From contig CM044501.1 in assembly GCA_024364805.1 (NCBI GenBank), forward strand, positions 50,918,178-50,940,358: 22,181 bases of DNA. Direction: 5' to 3'. This document shows, piece after piece, positions 1 through 8,046 of this stretch. The notes beneath the pieces were generated by a model that ran no database searches, had not been told where the DNA came from, and saw only the letters and a list, made by a program, of their open reading frames with translations. Source of the stretch: Euprymna scolopes. Taxonomy: Eukaryota > Mollusca > Cephalopoda > Sepiida > Sepiolidae. How positions within the stretch are numbered: position 1 is the first letter of the stretch; every line of letters begins with the position of its first letter. Made by a program: the position numbers and the translations under genes.

Positions 1-760
1 TTTTAAAAAACAACAACAACTTTATTTTTCGGCCATTTTTAGCGGTGCAACAAAAAAAACTCAAGAAACAATCGACACACTTTTTTTTGGCCTTATATAA
101 TAAAGAAAAAATGTGTAAATTAAAAAATTTGGAAGATAAACAAATGAATTATGTTTTTTTGTTTTTTTTTTACTTATCGAGTTAACAGAAAATGAAATCT
201 TTCGTCAATTCGTGGCTGTGAAATGAATCGAACCGGAAGTTCAGTTTTATCAACAGAACAGATTCGCAGTAACGGTTAAAAAAAATATATTTATTTTATT
301 TAATATTTTAATATTTTAATAATTCGCGAGGTAAATTCATTTTAATAACATAAAAACATACCTCGACTCTAAAGATGGGTTGTCTGAAAATTTCAAATAA
401 ATTGGTAAAGTAGAAATATGATTTTATTCGTTTAGAACGAACCAACTTTACATTTTTATATATATAGATACTTATTATTACAAAATCACATACATGTAGA
501 CTTAAAATACGCTGGTATAACGTTTTTAGTGTCATCCACCTGAAAAATCGATATCTTTAAATTGCATATATACTCAAAGACTTATCTTTTTAAAATATCA
601 AATAGTTTCTTATAAGAAATGCATTAATAGATAGGACCTTAGAAGGACCAACTGAGATAATAAGTTAAATGAACAGGAATTTCTAGGACGCCTTTTAAAC
701 GCCGGGTAAGGGCATTTTATATATTAATTAAGAATTATCGCTTATCTGTAAACCGTTTAA
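1..760. other. AT-rich non-coding stretch
   Basis: No coding region is supported here. The only longer open frame, on the minus strand at 308-535, has AT-driven composition and no recognisable motif. Short homopolymer runs of T and A are common. No inverted or tandem repeat of note was seen. Confidence 0.6.
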
Positions 761-767
761 CTTCGTG

Positions 768-820
768 TGTGGTTAAAGACGGGGCATAATTGTTTATGCT
801 CAAGGGCAGGTATTCGATAC
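768..820 (+). repeat. possible decayed tRNA-like (SINE) head
   Basis: A stretch resembling a pol III A box (TGTGGTTAAAGAC, 768-780) lies about 30 bases before a stretch resembling a B box (GGTATTCGATAC, 809-820). The spacing suits a tRNA-derived SINE or tRNA pseudogene. No cloverleaf could be drawn with confidence. The cephalopod SINE body I would expect downstream is not seen, so this is a weak call and may be chance. Confidence 0.2.
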
Positions 821-881
821 TGGGTGAATCCGATAACGAATTTCAGTGAGAAAAACACTATCTGTCAATGAGTATATATAG

Positions 882-945
882 AGAGAGATGAGGAAAAACA
901 GAGATAGAGAAAGAAATAAACAGAAATAGAAACAGAAAGAGATTC
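882..945. repeat. purine-rich simple sequence
   Basis: One strand is almost entirely A and G here, with GAGA and AGAAA-type steps. It looks like imperfect simple sequence with no coding content. Confidence 0.6.
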
Positions 946-1524
946 ATAAACTAATATCAAAGTTGCAGATCCGTCTGTCATAAAATAACAATGTCTGCTG
1001 TGTGAACAGAATGACGTTCGAATCAATAAAGACAATATGTTACGTCGTCATGCATTAGTTGTGTTCGAAAATATTGTATTCGCTCCCGTGCCAGAAAAAA
1101 ACAATCAATAAACTCTTTAAAAATATAACATAAAAAATAACGCGATTAACATCAGCCGAGTCATATTTATATCAGCATGTGATTCTATTCGAATCAAAGG
1201 GTGCAAATCATGATATCCGACTGCATTGAATGAAACCACTTTGATCTCAAACGGACTTGTTTCCATAATTACAGAAACACTGACCCACTATTTTCAGAGT
1301 ATGCCTGGAATGTGCCGAAATCAATTTACATTAGCTTTACTTTGTTTATTCATTTGAATACACTATCTAATTTCAAAGTAAACAAACTGTGTATGACTGT
1401 GGAGTTCAAATCCCATTGGATAATTTATACGTATTATTGGGAATTTTCACTTCTGTTTCTGTAAAATCGCCTCTTGTGTTCAATTAACAAAAGTTTGTTC
1501 CCTCGGTTACATATTTTGGCTAGT
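946..1524. other. non-coding stretch
   Basis: No gene is supported. Two isolated B-box-like words occur (GTTCGAATCA near 1016 and GTTCAAATCCC near 1404). Neither has a matching A box at the right spacing, so neither is called as a tRNA or SINE. Confidence 0.5.
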
Positions 1525-1588
1525 ATAAATATATATATAAATATATATATGTATATGTGTGTGTATGTGTGTGTGTGCGTGTGTGTAT
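1525..1588. repeat. (TA)n/(GT)n compound microsatellite
   Basis: An irregular TATA tract passes into GT repeats, with an isolated GC step. It abuts the inner end of a minus-strand coding relic. Open frames running through it read as alternating Y/I or H/T and are artefacts. Confidence 0.9.
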
Positions 1589-1589
1589 T

Positions 1590-1713
1590 TTGGCAGGAAG
1601 TCATTATTGAAGCACGTCTGATTGAACACAGCAGAGTTGTTCTCTTTTCCGATTTTTCTGGATATCTTTTGTATTCGCCGAGCGGTCTTTTTAATTTCAA
1701 CTGGCATATTGGG
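1590..1713 (-). pseudogene. short coding relic, unidentified (retroelement-like)
   Basis: Reading the minus strand gives about 40 residues of normal composition, including EIKKTARRIQKISRK and FNQTCFNNDFLPKY, ending where the CA/GT microsatellite begins. The basic helix-like segment followed by NQTC..NDFLPKYT looks like part of a real, once-coding sequence. I suspect a piece of a retroelement ORF, possibly upstream of a Penelope-type reverse transcriptase, but cannot name it with confidence. A second, inverted copy of its first half lies immediately to the right (EIKKTARR again, plus strand, from about 1735). There is no start codon or full domain, so it is a fragment. Confidence 0.35.
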
Positions 1714-1812
1714 TTCAATTTTATATAACATACCAGCTGAAATTAAAAAGACCGCTCGGCGAATGAAAAGGATATCCAGAAAATCTACAAAAGAATAACT
1801 TTGTCGTGCTTG
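1628..1812. repeat. inverted duplication, about 57-80 bp arms
   Basis: The left arm at 1651-1707 and right arm at 1730-1785 are close to perfect reverse complements. Both carry the AATTCGCCGAGCGGTC-type core and its complement, around a 22-base loop. Weaker pairing extends outward to about 1628 and 1812. Both arms derive from the same coding-like segment, which encodes EIKKTARR outward on each strand. This is a head-to-head inverted duplication and not a transposon with unique terminal repeats. Confidence 0.85.
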
Positions 1813-1816
1813 TATA

Positions 1817-1819
<3 letters not shown>

Positions 1820-1896
<77 letters not shown>
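1820..1896. repeat. (TA)n microsatellite
   Basis: A nearly uninterrupted TA tract. It adjoins the end of a minus-strand retroelement tail (CTAGTATATA read on the minus strand). The repeat therefore probably grew from that tail. Confidence 0.97.
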
Positions 1897-1897
<1 letters not shown>

Positions 1898-1935
1898 TAG
1901 CATGGGTACCTGGCGTAGCTTGGGTTGACATGAAG
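1891..1935 (-). mobile_element. 3' tail of a non-LTR/SINE-like retroelement
   Basis: On the minus strand this reads CCCAAGCTACGCCAGG, a short gap, then ATGCTAGTATATA. It matches the layout of two other tails in this window (8012-8046 plus and 21757-21795 minus). Each has a G/C-rich word related to CCCGGGCAACGCCGGG, then C(T/A)TGCTAGTATATA. Such tails are familiar from RTE-like LINEs and the short elements they mobilise. The body of the element would lie to the right and is not recognisable. Confidence 0.5.
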
Positions 1936-2177
1936 TTCCGCTTGAAACACGCCCGCTATGCTAATAATTTTCAACATATGTAACGTGGATACCCCCACAA
2001 CAATTTCGAAAATAAAAGAACGGATAAAAACATGTAAATGTAATCGCCCGTCGAATGAAGTATTTGATACCCTCTACACCATATGTTTGGGCAGAAGGAA
2101 AAGAAGAAAACTCACGATTTTGTGAACCTAAAATATAACGTTTATAAACATTAATGCGTGTATTTATTTTTTATTTT
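1936..2177. other. non-coding stretch between elements
   Basis: This may hold the decayed body of the minus-strand element whose tail lies just to the left. No coding sequence or repeat could be recognised. The last bases (TTATTTT, 2171-2177) may be the left target duplication of the next element. Confidence 0.4.
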
Positions 2178-2679
2178 GGTAAATGTGTAGTTTAGCGGTG
2201 TAAATTATTTGACAGACAACCCAAAAAATATATATATGAATTATTTACTTTTAAATAAAACACATTGTTAGACACAAAGGCTGAAATAAAACCAGAAAAA
2301 ATTTCATTTTTATTATTTTTTATCATTTATATTTATTATTCGAGGCCGCTATATTGCTTTTAAAATTTGGCCTTTTTAAGGTTTGGCAGATTGGTCGTTT
2401 TAAGCTCTTTTATGAACTATGTTTTTTTTGTAATGAAAGAACGTAAAAATGCCAAATTTGGCCTTAAAAAAGCCAATCTGCCAAACCAAAGAAAGGGCAA
2501 ATTTTAAACGTGTAAGGCGTGCACATTAAGTCTAATAAAAAATGATAAAAAAAAACATAAAAATGAACCATTTTTGTTTTATTTCAGCCTTTGGCTATAA
2601 AAATGTTTTATATAAAAATAAATAGTTTTTATAATTTTTTTTTATCAGATAATTTACGCCGCTAAACTACACATTTACC
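2178..2679. mobile_element. fold-back (long inverted repeat) element, 502 bp
   Basis: The left arm is 2178-2394 and the right arm 2473-2679, with a loop of about 78 bases. The outer 31 bases (starting GGTAAATGTGTAGTTTAGCG) are reverse complements with one mismatch. Further in, matching blocks follow in order on both arms: AAAGGCTGAAATAAAAC, then ATTTTTATN-rich DNA, then GGTTTGGCAGATTGG. The arms differ by small indels and substitutions, so the element is old. TTATTTT lies directly outside the left end (2171-2177) and at 2681-2687 on the right, a possible 7- to 8-bp target duplication, though AT richness weakens this. There is no coding capacity. It resembles a fold-back DNA transposon or long-TIR MITE; I cannot assign a superfamily. 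Confidence 0.8.
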
Positions 2680-2689
2680 GTTATTTTTG

Positions 2690-3895
2690 TAAGGGCACTT
2701 TTTACTGGCTTTTTTGTAATTAAGGGAAATTTTCGAATTGCTTTTTTAGGGGGGGGGCTTTTCGCTTTGCTTTTTATTTGTCGTTTTATGTTTCTAATGT
2801 AATCCATCCCCCCCAAAAAATTGAGTTCGTCATATTTGGGGGTTTGTTTGGTTTATTAAATTAATAGGTGAAAGAAGAGAATGGTCTAAAAAAAAGTTAT
2901 TACATTTATCGTTATTTTATGTTTCCAAGGTTATTTTCCTCCCCAAGTTTTTTCCCTCCCCTTCAATCGCCAAACTTAAAAAAATGCTAGAGGTGACATG
3001 TCTCGTTGAACGCTTGGTGGCCAAAATGTGGGTGCTCATTTTAAGTAAAATTTATATAGAAAAATGATCCCCCACTCTAGCATGTTATTATTTTTTTTTT
3101 CGAAATTTCTAATTTTTTGCATTTATTTGCACTTCTGCAAACCAATAATAATTATAAACGCTGTTTAAATGTATTAGGCTGAAAAAAGTAGATCTCCATT
3201 TTTAGGGGTTAAACACGGGCACGTCGTATAAAGTTACCCTTTTAATTAGAAAATTGTTTGTACTCGATGAAATTAAAGCGAAAAAGAAAAAAAGTGTAAA
3301 TTGTTGAATTTAAAGGGGGTGCAGTAGATCTTCTTTTTTAGGTATTAAACGACGCGGAATTACGTGGTAAAAATTTACCGATTTCTATATTGCCGTAAGA
3401 AATAAAATAAAACAAACAAATGAAATCTTTTCTAGTTTTTTCCGTAAGTGTTTTTTCTTTTTTTTAATATTTAAAAAAAATCAATAAAAACTAAACATTT
3501 TTTCTATCTACACGAATTTATTTTTCCAGCTAGAAACTTAATGAAATTACCAAAATTGTTTTTTTATGGATAGCATCCAGGGGCGAATAACTCTAAAAAA
3601 GTTTTTAAAAATTCGATGTTGGAAATATTAATTCCAAAATAAATGTAATTAAATATATTATCAATATAATTGTTGTTCAAAATTTATTAAATAATGATTA
3701 TAAATAGAATACTTAAAATAATTATCTCGCTAAAAACATTAACTAAGATGCCGCTATTTAGTCAAATCAATTTTTCTTAATGTCATATGCAAATAAGGTG
3801 ATCTCTTAATGGTATATTTTCCAAGTTCCATACTATATATAGAAATAAATGAAAGATTAAAGTAAGACACGTTTTTTATATATTAATAAAATTGT
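2690..3895. other. AT-rich non-coding stretch with homopolymer runs
   Basis: This holds a run of nine G at about 2749, C-runs near 2807, and many T and A runs. A weak short inverted repeat (ATGCTAGAG at 2984 with CTCTAGCAT at 3076) was seen. A diverged direct duplication at 3188-3385 is listed separately. No coding region is supported. Confidence 0.5.
3188..3385 (+). repeat. diverged direct duplication, 136-bp period
   Basis: GTAGATCTCCATTTTTAGGG at 3188 recurs as GTAGATCTTCTTTTTTAGG at 3324. Both are followed by TTAAAC, a CG-containing word, then a G/T-TTACC word. Two copies are visible, with many differences. I do not recognise the family. It could be part of a decayed repeat or a local duplication. 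Confidence 0.5.
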
Positions 3896-3927
3896 GAACA
3901 AACAAACAAACAAACAGACAGGAATAC

Positions 3928-3964
<37 letters not shown>
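3896..3964. repeat. (AAAC)n followed by (TA)n
   Basis: Several AAAC units end in CAGACAGGAATACG, followed directly by a pure TA tract from 3929. The AAAC block could be the A-rich tail of an old retroelement on the plus strand, but no body is recognised upstream. Confidence 0.85.
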
Positions 3965-3966
<2 letters not shown>

Positions 3967-4079
3967 GTAAGTATTGAGTTTACTAATTAAAACCAATTAT
4001 GATTATTTATTGTTGACGTACACTAATTGCTCAAACGAGAAGGTAGTGCATAGTAAATGACGTTATGTACAGGAACCGA

Positions 4080-4325
4080 TTTCAGTCTTGTCCCAAACGA
4101 GAAGTAATATCTAGTGGGTTGTTGTATTACCTTAAAACAGATAATGCAGTAACCCTAATCCCAAAAAGGAGAGCATGTCGCAATATGTATTACACTATAT
4201 CGTGTGCCACACTATTGAAGGTCATTGACAGGTCGAGAAAGCCAATCTGCAGCAGTTTTTAATCTCTCACACTTATTTCGCGTAATTGTTACAATCGCCC
4301 ATATTCGGTCATCAATGAGTCGCTC
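4080..4325 (-). pseudogene. LINE reverse transcriptase relic (palm, motif A region)
   Basis: One minus-strand frame reads FLDLSMTFNSVAHDI, then HILRHALLFGIRVTALSVLR. This fits the LINE reverse transcriptase pattern F-LDLS-AFD-V-HDIL...FGI-G-ALSWF, which holds the first catalytic aspartate. Here that aspartate reads as asparagine (FNS). Upstream, in another frame, KIFERLIDDRI resembles the K-hE+hI--RI block that precedes motif A. At least three in-frame stops occur, so this is long dead. It is clearly non-LTR, but the clade cannot be settled from 80 residues. It differs from the LINE family at 10-16 kb. The plus-strand open frame covering the same bases is its shadow. Confidence 0.55.
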
Positions 4326-4329
4326 AAAG

Positions 4330-5019
4330 ATTTTCACTGTATACGATTATTTAATTTCATTCGTATTTCATAACGTAACAAAATAATAACCTCTGTCTTT
4401 TGTGGATTTTGAAAGCGCAATTATGATAGAAAAAGTGAATGTATTAATGGAGAGTAGTATTCAAAAGGAACTGAAACGATACACGTTTACAGCTAGGAGT
4501 AAGTGCTCTTGCATAAGAATAATGCGCCCGTTCACAGTTGTCAGGTCTAGGAATCGAAACACTTAATAATGCTTTAAATCTCATTCGCCAACTCATTAAA
4601 ATAAACTCTATCTGTTTTATACATTTCTGCTTCAAATAAAATCCATATGCGTCGTTGCCCATTTATTAAATAACTATAGTGTGTTGTGTTTATCGTGGAG
4701 AGGTTTTGTAGAGCGAGGACTTTTTATGGGATGGGATTGCAATGCTTGATCATCGTCGGACCAGGCACATCAACGTTAAAGGAAATCTTTTGATAAATAA
4801 TTAAAAACTGCCTTGGTGTTTTTTTTTTGTTTTTGTTTTTTTTCATTTATATAGATAAATCAATAGATAACTATGCAATCGATATGAATTCTGAAATTGG
4901 AAGTATGCAACATAGCAACGGGGGAATTTCATTTTACATTACTCGTAGACTTATGTTGATCAAGTGTGAAAATATTCTAACAGAAAAAAACAATCGTTAT
5001 TATTTTTAAAAGAAGGAAA
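4330..5019. other. non-coding stretch
   Basis: No recognisable gene or repeat. Short open frames on both strands lack motifs. It may include more of the decayed LINE to the left, but I could not extend the match. Confidence 0.4.
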
Positions 5020-5153
5020 AACTAAATATAGGGTTAGGAAAAAAAACGAGAAAACGGAATGAGAAAAAGAGGCGAAAGGCAAAAAAGAAAAGAGATAATA
5101 GTAACAAAAAGAATTTAAAAAAAATAAAATGATGATAATGATGATGATGATGA
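5020..5153. repeat. purine-rich tract and (ATG)n
   Basis: This is an A/G-rich run (GAAAAAGAGGCGAAAGGC and similar) followed by ATG/ATA trinucleotide repeats at 5128-5153. On the minus strand these give poly-His and poly-Phe/Leu artefact peptides. Confidence 0.8.
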
Positions 5154-5329
5154 CATTTGAATTTATGATGAAATATTTTTATCTGTTTCATTTTAATTTT
5201 CCTCACCATTTGGTTGTAGTCTATGATGCCATTTCTACGGCAAATCGAGACGACGACTCCTTGTTGATCCTTGACCTTTCTGGGCAGGCCAAGAATAGAC
5301 ACTGATTTTCGGAAAAATACCAACAAATT

Positions 5330-6855
5330 TGTTGCTTGTGTTTGTTATTTACTCGTAATTTATTTGACCTTTATCCTGAATCGGCTTCAATAAACAGAGC
5401 CGAATAAACATTTGCACACAGAGAAGCGCATTTGCGCTTACACGTTACATAGCGAAAATCGTAAACGCATACATGGGACGCTATATATGACGTCATTAAC
5501 TCCTAAAAGGACGCGGATATAACTACCTCATAATAATTGTTGACCATCGAATGATGTAAGTGTGTAAGTGTGCTATAGTGTGTGCTTGAACTAATGAGAG
5601 CGTTTACGTTTTAGACGAGGTAATAACATATTAATGTATATAGATCACGAGTCACTGTTCATGAATTTTTAACGTGATGTCATTTGATATAAATGGATAA
5701 CGCACACAAAACATGCGATCAGAAGACCAGACTTTGTTTAACATTTTGTGGTAAATTTATCCTTTGGGAATTATTTGATGTTTAAATGCAATGCTTAGTA
5801 ACTGTAAACAACTCATTGTATGTGAATAATAAAATAAGTGTAATTAAGTATAGTTTTAATATTATAGAATGTTACGAGACTCGTATATTACAATAATAAT
5901 AATAATAATAAACTAGAAACTAGAATACTCATGATGGATAAAATTATTTGTTCCAAGCTTGTGTCTACTTAAAAAGATTAAAATAAAGATAAAATGTCTA
6001 TTATCATTATTCCAATTTTCATCAAAATTCATTAAATGATTTCGACTCTTGAGAATGTGAACAATTTAAGGCGTAAAATAAAGAGAACTTGAGAAGAAAG
6101 TGCAACTCAGTAAGCTTTGCGTAATTGATGTCTAATATTATAGCTTTCAAGTGGTGGTTTGTGGTGGTTATTATGCGCTCTAGAACCTTAAAATAGTCAG
6201 AATCATTAACAGTTAGAAATATCTATTTATTGAGATCACTCAATTATTTAATTTTTTTTTAAAAATCGGAGGGATCTGTATTTACACAGACGTCACTCCA
6301 TCTATTGTATAAAATTAAATCAAAATAAATATAGCCCATATCAAACAGCTTTGCATATATTTTCCAGAACTTATAATGCCCAGTTAATTAGTTTAGGAAT
6401 TATTATCTACATAAAAATATATAACCATATACACACAGCTTAAGTTTAAATCAATTATACTAAGAATAGCCAATTATTATATCGATTATGAGATACGGTG
6501 TGTGATCATTCCAAAGTATTAATGCAAAAATAATACCTGGGAGTAAAATTATTTACAAATTAGCGCCCTGCAATTATGTTGCCATTCTTAGTGCTCTCAG
6601 TTAAAAAGACTTAGCATAAGTATCGCTCCTCGCCAAATTTGAATAAGTGCTTTACGTATAGATAAGCCTTAGTCAAAATGAAAACTTTTCTCAGCTTAAT
6701 TTTCTAATAGACTTCGCCCTTATTTGTCCCGTTATCTACATGAGATGGAGGATTACATCGATTAATTACACAGTTCATAGAGTGCACTAGATGGACTATT
6801 TGTTGTGTACTTACGTCTGTTGCGAACTCCAGAATTGTGTACGCTTATGTACTAA
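5330..6855. other. AT-rich non-coding stretch
   Basis: No coding region is supported. Visible items are a 16-base palindrome AAGCGCATTTGCGCTT (5424-5439), an (ATA)n tract at 5892-5910, and otherwise unstructured AT-rich DNA. Confidence 0.5.
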
Positions 6856-6857
6856 GT

Positions 6858-6958
<101 letters not shown>

Positions 6959-7008
6959 AGTCGTTCTAGTAATATTACGTCACAATTATCATTAATAATA
7001 ACTTTATA

Positions 7009-7201
7009 CAGTGAAACCTGCATATAAGACATTTTTTTCTCGTTTCCTTACGGCTTTCTTGTAGGAGGGTTACACTTATATCAGGAGTTCTTATATCCGG
7101 GTTACATTGTACATTAATACAGGCTGTAATTTTGAACCAGAAAAAAATCTCTCTTATATCCGTTTTTCTTATATTCGGATCTCTTTATCCGGGTTAAACT
7201 G
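7009..7201. mobile_element. pogo/Tigger-type MITE, 193 bp
   Basis: The ends are CAGTGAAACCTGCATATAA on the left and, read from the right on the other strand, CAGTTTAACCCGGATAAAG, an imperfect terminal inverted repeat. TA flanks each side (7007-7008 and 7202-7203), the expected Tc1/mariner-superfamily target duplication. CAGTnnAACC ends are typical of pogo/Tigger elements. The interior repeats CTTATATCCGG-like words several times, which may be sub-terminal transposase sites. It has no open frame, so it is non-autonomous. Confidence 0.65.
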
Positions 7202-7350
7202 TATCTGAATTGCAAGAAGAAGTCGTGTTCAAAGTTATTCATTCTCTCGCAGCGCTTTAAAAGAATTAATAATATGTTGGTACATTTTAAATCTATCTAT
7301 TTATCGATAAAAGTGAAATTGTCTGCGTGTGTCTCTGTGTGTACAATTCC

Positions 7351-7976
7351 CTACTAAACTACTCTGTCAATTTTCAGTCTATATACTCGCGATTTGATAT
7401 AAAGGGTATTGAGATTTGGAAAAATCTTTGTAATCGGTTTTCGGCTAGAATTTTGGCTGTCAAGAAGTCAAAGATCAACGATTTGACCGTAAGAACTCTA
7501 CCAATATCCTCCGCCAATTTTGGATCTAAACACTTGAAATTTTAGATTAAGGTTACTGGAACATGGATCAAGCTTTTTAATTCGATTCGAGCCCAAAACT
7601 AAATGTTAAGGGGTCAAAATTGCAGTCAAAGTTTTTAAAAAATTGGCCTCTGCGGTCTCTACCAAGTAACTAAACCAATTTTTGGTCTAAACATTTGAAA
7701 TTTTACATAAATTGTATTCAGACATAGGGAAAGCTTTTTAATCGTTTTTGATCGAAAATTTGGCTACTAAAGGGGTCAAAGTTCAAAAGGTTTTATCTTT
7801 GTGGTCTCTAGAAAAAAATCAATTTACATAAATGGTATTCAGACATGGAGCAAGCTTTTTAATCAGTTTTGGGGCAGGAATTTAGCTGCCAAGAGGTCAA
7901 AGTTGAAAGAGTTGACCTTTGCAGATTCTTCTAAACTCCTCCGCCAATTTTGGGTCTAAACACTTGAAATTTTAGA
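7351..7976 (+). repeat. minisatellite of about four 120-160 bp units
   Basis: The unit runs roughly: ACTCCTCCGCCAATTTTGG, GTCTAAACACTTGAAATTTT, then GGTATTCAGACATGG, CAAGCTTTTTAATCG, TTTGGCTGCCAAGGGGTCAAAG, and GACCTTTGCGGTCTCT. The AAGCTTTTTAAT anchor (AATCTTTGTAAT in the first unit) falls at 7423, 7570, 7731 and 7852. The spacings are therefore 147, 161 and 121 bases. The 121-base spacing reflects loss of the GTCTAAACA block in one unit. A final partial unit ends at 7976. Confidence 0.85.
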
Positions 7977-8011
7977 TGTAGATATGCACATAAATTTATG
8001 GTCCACATAGG

Positions 8012-8046
8012 GCCCGAGCAAAGCCGGAATGAACTGCTAGTATACA
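8012..8046 (+). mobile_element. retroelement 3' tail, CCCGAGCAAAGCCGG...CTGCTAGTATAC
   Basis: This is the best-kept plus-strand example of the tail shared by three sites in the window. The word CCCGAGCAAAGCCGG may form a small stem. It ends at CTGCTAGTATACATT. Here no long (TA)n has grown from the tail. Confidence 0.55.

Larger units (their letters stand above)
7330..8046 (+). mobile_element. non-autonomous retroelement with internal tandem units
   Basis: This runs from a GT-rich start (GTGTCTCTGTGTGTACA) through tandem units (7351-7976) to a tail ending CTGCTAGTATACA. The end matches the tails at 1891-1935 and 21757-21795. Just before it lies CCCGAGCAAAGCCGG, the G/C-rich word of this tail type. 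It has no coding capacity. It is probably a short element mobilised by an RTE-like LINE; that is inference from the tail type. The 5' boundary is approximate and no target duplication was found. Confidence 0.5.

Noticed and set aside
1404-1414. tRNA or SINE B box GTTCAAATCCC
   Set aside because: No A box at suitable spacing, no cloverleaf, and none of the downstream body expected of cephalopod SINEs.
4065-4262. 65-residue plus-strand open frame with normal composition
   Set aside because: The opposite strand reads as a LINE reverse transcriptase relic, so this frame is its shadow.
5006-5326. 106-residue minus-strand open frame with SVSILGLPRKVKDQQGVV
   Set aside because: The first 40 residues look ordinary, but most of the rest is poly-His and poly-Phe/Leu from simple repeats. 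No family was recognised.
5378-5401. Histone-type 3' stem-loop (TCGGCT...AGCCGA)
   Set aside because: The loop is about 11 bases, where the conserved histone stem-loop has 4. No histone gene is nearby.
5424-5439. Palindrome AAGCGCATTTGCGCTT as an operator or protein site
   Set aside because: A single short palindrome with no gene nearby gives no support for function.
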